Notes under the pieces: generated by a model
The model's input: the letters and a program-made list of their open reading frames with translations, nothing else
Database searches by the model: none
What the model was told of the DNA's origin: nothing
Translations under genes and position numbers: made by a program
Assembly (NCBI RefSeq): GCF_003122205.1
Contig: NZ_QEYE01000010.1
Location: 62,001-126,000, forward strand
Direction of reading: 5' to 3'
Length of the DNA: 64,000 nucleotides
Source: Maritimibacter sp. 55A14
GTDB taxonomy: Bacteria; Pseudomonadota; Alphaproteobacteria; Rhodobacterales; Rhodobacteraceae
Shown: positions 61,101 through 64,000 of the stretch, piece after piece
How positions within the stretch are numbered: position 1 is the first letter of the stretch
How the letters are laid out: each line of letters begins with the position of its first letter

Positions 61101-61555
61101 CAGCCGGCCACCCCGGCCACGAGGCAGGCCAGCACGACCAGCGTGACCGGCAGGCGAAGGCGCATCCACCAGGACGGCGCGAGGCGCGCGCGCCAGAAAC
61201 CCCAGTCGGCGGCCAGCAGGCCCAGGAAACCCACTGCGAGATAGACCATGTTCATGTGCTGCGCGCCGCCCAGCGTGAAGAACGCCCAGAGCGCGGGCAC
61301 CACGCTGACGGCGTATCCCAGCGCGGCCTTAGACCCCGAGGCGCGCGCCGCGAAGCCCCAGTGGACACCGGCCATGAAGCACAGGATCACCAGCCCGTAG
61401 CGCGACAGGACGAACTCATCGCGCAGCGCGGCGGGCATCTCGCGGGCGAAGGGCAGGGCGGCCGGGTCGGGCGCCAGCGCCATCGCCGCGCCCCACAGGA
61501 ATGGCAGCGCGCCCGCGGCGGTCAGCAGAAGGGCGGTACGGGGAATGCCGGTCAT
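61100..61555 (-). CDS. DUF3429 membrane protein
   Basis: 151-residue integral membrane protein with about four or five hydrophobic segments and the [21 protein letters not shown] terminus and [10 protein letters not shown] motif of DUF3429. The function is unknown. Cotranscription with rnhA and the TRIC gene is likely given stop-start overlaps. Confidence 0.87.
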   Translation of the reverse strand: MTGIPRTALLLTAAGALPFLWGAAMALAPDPAALPFAREMPAALRDEFVLSRYGLVILCFMAGVHWGFAARASGSKAALGYAVSVVPALWAFFTLGGAQHMNMVYLAVGFLGLLAADWGFWRARLAPSWWMRLRLPVTLVVLACLVAGVAG

Positions 61556-61637
61556 GTCGTTGCGGGCTCCGGTCGGCGGCGGCGGGGCGGGTTTTCCGCG
61601 TCATAGCCCGTTGCGGCGGGCTTGCCCAGCCCCCGGC

Positions 61638-62588
61638 TCAGGCCGGTTCGCGCAGCACGCGCGGTACCTTGAATTCCACGTTCTCCGTCGCGGTTTCCAC
61701 GCGCTCGACCGACAGGGTGTAGCGTTCCGCGAAGGCGTCGGTGACTTCCCGGACCAGAAGTTCCGGCGCGGAGGCGCCTGCGGTCAGTCCCACGGCGCGG
61801 ATACCCTCCAGCGCGCGCCAGTCGATATCGGTGGCCCGCTGCACGAGCTGGGCATAGCCGCAGCCCGCGGCGGCGGCGACCTCCACCAGCCGGCGCGAAT
61901 TCGACGAGTTCGGCGCGCCGATCACCAGCAGCGCATCCACTTTGGGCGCGATCGCCTTGACGGCGGCCTGCCGGTTGGTGGTGGCGTAGCAGATGTCTTC
62001 CTTGTGCGGGCCGATGATAGCGGGAAACCGCGCCTTGAGCGCCGCCACGATATCCGCGGTGTCGTCCACCGACAGCGTCGTCTGGGTGATGAAGGCCAGC
62101 CTTTCGGGGTCGCGCGGTTCCAGCCGCGTCACGTCCTGCGGGGTTTCCACCAGCAGCACCTCTCCGGCGGGAAGCTGGCCCATCGTACCCTCGGTCTCGG
62201 GGTGGCCGGCATGGCCGATCATCACCATCTGCAAGCCGTTGGCGTGGTGGCGCTCGGCCTCGATATGCACCTTGCTGACCAGCGGGCAGGTGGCATCGAC
62301 ATAGAGCATCTCGCGCCGCGCGGCCTCGGCCGGTACGGCCTTGGGCACGCCATGCGCGGAAAAGATCACCGGGCGGTCGTCCGGGCAGTCGTCGAGTTCT
62401 TCCACGAAAACGGCGCCCTTTGCGCGCAGGTCGTCCACCACGTATCTGTTATGCACGATCTCGTGGCGCACATAGACCGGCGCGCCCCAACGTTCTAGCG
62501 CCAGTTCCACGATCTTGATGGCGCGGTCCACACCGGCGCAGAAGCCGCGTGGCGCGGCGAGGTAGAGCGTGAGATCGGGCTTGGTCAT
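61638..62588 (-). CDS. ispH: 4-hydroxy-3-methylbut-2-enyl diphosphate reductase
   Basis: 316-residue iron-sulfur enzyme of the non-mevalonate pathway, making isopentenyl and dimethylallyl diphosphate. Cluster cysteines: C17 in APRGFCAGV, the Cys of VDATCPLV near residues 98-105, and CYATTNRQ near residues 198-205. Other motifs are [10 protein letters not shown] near 42-51, the [10 protein letters not shown] segment, and [11 protein letters not shown] near 227-237. Length is standard. The gene begins the run of minus-strand genes down to rnhA but is separated by 82 bases from DUF3429. Confidence 0.97.
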   Translation of the reverse strand: MTKPDLTLYLAAPRGFCAGVDRAIKIVELALERWGAPVYVRHEIVHNRYVVDDLRAKGAVFVEELDDCPDDRPVIFSAHGVPKAVPAEAARREMLYVDATCPLVSKVHIEAERHHANGLQMVMIGHAGHPETEGTMGQLPAGEVLLVETPQDVTRLEPRDPERLAFITQTTLSVDDTADIVAALKARFPAIIGPHKEDICYATTNRQAAVKAIAPKVDALLVIGAPNSSNSRRLVEVAAAAGCGYAQLVQRATDIDWRALEGIRAVGLTAGASAPELLVREVTDAFAERYTLSVERVETATENVEFKVPRVLREPA

Positions 62589-62757
62589 GGTCGGGCGGCC
62601 TCCTGCGGCATATCTAGGCGCCGTGACGGGAGGCGTCCAGCATGGATGCGGGTCTTGCGGGGGCGGAGGCAGAGGAGACCGGCGACAGAATGCGGCCCGC
62701 CCCGTCCGGGGCAGGTGTTGCCTGCATGACCGGCGCGGCGGGGCCGCGAGGCCCGCG

Positions 62758-63339
62758 TCAGTCCTGGTCGGAGCCTACGGCTTGCCGCCGATCCGCATGA
62801 TTGCCATTGTCGCGTGGCGGGCGGCCGATGACGTCGCGCAGCTCTTCCAGCTCGATGAAATTGTCGGCCTGCCGGCGCAGTTCGTCGGCGATCATCGGCG
62901 GCTGGCTGCGGATCGTGGAGACGACCGAGACGCGCACGCCCTGGCGTTGCAGGCTTTCGACCAGCGGACGGAAGTCGCCGTCGCCGGAAAACAACACGAT
63001 GTGATCGACCCGCGGCGCAAGTTCCATCGCGTCCACGGCCAATTCGATGTCCATGTTTCCCTTGACCTTTCGCCGCCCGGCGGAATCGGTAAATTCCTTG
63101 GCGGGCTTGGTCACCATCGAGTATCCGTTGTAATGCAGCCAGTCGACGAGCGGACGAATCGGGGAGTACTCGTCGTTTTCGAGCAACGCGGTGTAGTAGA
63201 ATGCGCGCAGCAATTTCCCGCGCCGCATGAATTCCGCCCGGAGGAGTTTGTAGTCGATGTCGAAGCCCAATGCGCGAGCCGCGGCATACAAGTTTGAGCC
63301 GTCAATAAACAGCGCAAGCCGTTCATCCCTGTAGAACAT
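62758..63339 (-). CDS. NYN-domain protein (LabA-like)
   Basis: 193-residue protein with an NYN/PIN-like ribonuclease fold. Acidic residues expected for the metal site: D14 of [11 protein letters not shown] of [14 protein letters not shown] near residues 93-106, and [10 protein letters not shown] near 117-126. LabA-like NYN proteins are suspected RNases. An acidic, charged tail of about 25 residues follows. It is divergent from folK with a 109-base AT-rich gap. Confidence 0.9.
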   Translation of the reverse strand: MFYRDERLALFIDGSNLYAAARALGFDIDYKLLRAEFMRRGKLLRAFYYTALLENDEYSPIRPLVDWLHYNGYSMVTKPAKEFTDSAGRRKVKGNMDIELAVDAMELAPRVDHIVLFSGDGDFRPLVESLQRQGVRVSVVSTIRSQPPMIADELRRQADNFIELEELRDVIGRPPRDNGNHADRRQAVGSDQD

Positions 63340-63448
63340 GAAATGCCCTTCCGAAATAATGCTTTGGCCGGGGCTTCACCATGCGCAAGGAGTGGTTGAG
63401 TGTATGCGCGGAAACCTGACCGTTCGGTCTAGATAAGAGATTCTACAG

Positions 63449-64000
63449 ATGCCGCAAGGGGAAACCGAAAACAATACCGTTACCAAAGCCTTACTCGCCC
63501 TAGGCGCGAATTTGTCTACAATCACAGGTAGAATTGACGCCACACTAGAACGCGCCTTGTCCGAAATTCAATGCGAATCGACGCAAATCTGCCGGACAAG
63601 TTCATTCTATCACAGCCCGGCCTTTCCCGCCGGCTCGGGCCCCGACTTCGTCAATGCCGCCGCTGAGATCGAGACTGAACTGGGACCCGAGGCGCTGCTC
63701 GACCGCCTGCACCGCATCGAGGCGGCGCTGGGCCGGGAACGGCGCAAGCGCTGGGGCGCGCGCGTGATCGACCTCGACCTGCTGGCCTATGGCGACATGG
63801 TCCTGCCCGACGCCACCACGCAGGCTCATTGGCGCGAGCTTGACCTCGAGACGCAGATGGTGCGCGCCCCCGAGCGGCTGATCCTTCCGCATCCCAGGAT
63901 GCAGGATCGGGCCTTCGTGCTGATCCCGCTGGCCGAAATCGCCCCGGACTGGCGGCATCCGCTGCTGGGGCTCAGCGTCGCGGAAATGGCCGCGGCGCTG
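63449..64000 (+). CDS. folK: 2-amino-4-hydroxy-6-hydroxymethyldihydropteridine pyrophosphokinase, 3' end cut
   Basis: At least 184 residues visible, continuing past the window edge. It transfers pyrophosphate to hydroxymethyl-dihydropterin in folate synthesis. Family signatures: ALGANLS near residues 17-23, FVNAAAEIET near 68-77, RRKRWGARVIDLDLLAYG near 97-114 and LILPHPRMQDRAFVLIPLAEIAP near 143-165. It was too open-ended to be listed as a complete frame. The first 60 codons are markedly AT-richer than the remainder, a local shift of composition within one gene. Confidence 0.93.
   Translation, partial: MPQGETENNTVTKALLALGANLSTITGRIDATLERALSEIQCESTQICRTSSFYHSPAFPAGSGPDFVNAAAEIETELGPEALLDRLHRIEAALGRERRKRWGARVIDLDLLAYGDMVLPDATTQAHWRELDLETQMVRAPERLILPHPRMQDRAFVLIPLAEIAPDWRHPLLGLSVAEMAAAL

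Noticed and set aside
1..64000. tRNA and rRNA genes
   Set aside because: I looked for T-loop sequences of the GGTTCGAATCC type on both strands and for rRNA-like conserved stretches and saw none.
1..64000. CRISPR array, transposon or prophage
   Set aside because: No spaced direct-repeat series, no transposase or integrase motifs, no phage structural genes. The DUF2513 gene alone does not show a prophage.

Overview
The window is GC-rich, densely coded chromosomal DNA from an alphaproteobacterium, most likely of the family Rhodobacteraceae (Roseobacter-type). This rests on recognisable gene families and neighbourhoods: ETF-ubiquinone oxidoreductase, phaA-phaB, kbl-tdh, argH-lipoprotein-lysA-TIGR02302, fdhD-mobA-mobB-moeA, a dgcN-dgcA-D-aminotransferase operon, and several small DUF families common in that group. 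I see no rRNA, tRNA, CRISPR array, transposase or prophage. It is ordinary core chromosome with a few small accessory insertions.

Layout. 1-2.7 kb: truncated MBL-fold hydrolase, FAD aromatic-ring monooxygenase and a DUF2783 protein, probably an aromatic-catabolism set. 2.7-5.5 kb: metallophosphoesterase, degenerate response regulator behind a CtrA-like box, glutathionyl-hydroquinone reductase, PilZ-like protein. 5.7-8.5 kb: dgcN-dgcA-dat, turning D-amino acids towards L-glutamate. 8.7-12.3 kb: DUF1244, N-formylglutamate amidohydrolase, pyk, small membrane protein, rpmI-rplT. 12.3-18.5 kb: possible desaturase remnant, then pheS and pheT separated by about 2 kb holding a low-GC DUF2513 gene, a secreted esterase and a small membrane protein; then ytoQ.

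18.5-29.9 kb: metabolic and regulatory genes, largely in divergent regulator/target pairs (methyltransferase/HxlR, MocR/FMN-binding protein, alanine dehydrogenase/Lrp), plus a GMC oxidoreductase, DMT exporter, alpha/beta hydrolase, GST, mscL and azlCD. 30.0-34.2 kb: molybdenum-cofactor operon fdhD-mobA-mobB ending in a fusion of an RNase H-like domain to MoeA. 34.2-42.9 kb: membrane protein, greA, ETF-QO, TPR protein, ispE, polyprenyl diphosphate synthase, DUF2007, tRNA-type methyltransferase, YdcH. 42.9-49.9 kb: LysR regulator, phaB/phaA for polyhydroxybutyrate, EAL phosphodiesterase, DNA-3-methyladenine glycosylase, sterol-desaturase-like enzyme, TlpA thioredoxin.

49.9-56.5 kb: argH, small lipoprotein, lysA, a large Gln/Gly-rich membrane protein (TIGR02302), another lipoprotein, and REP-like palindromes. 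56.5-64.0 kb: XRE-cupin regulator with kbl-tdh (threonine to glycine), TRIC-like channel, rnhA, DUF3429, ispH, NYN-domain protein, and folK cut by the right edge.

No clear undescribed multi-gene defence or mobile system is visible. The most unusual items are the RNase H-like/MoeA fusion, the interrupted pheS-pheT locus, the threonine dehydrogenase that lacks the structural-zinc cysteines, the degenerate receiver protein behind a CtrA-like site, and the D-glutamate salvage operon. All functional statements are from reading sequence and family knowledge; no database search was run.
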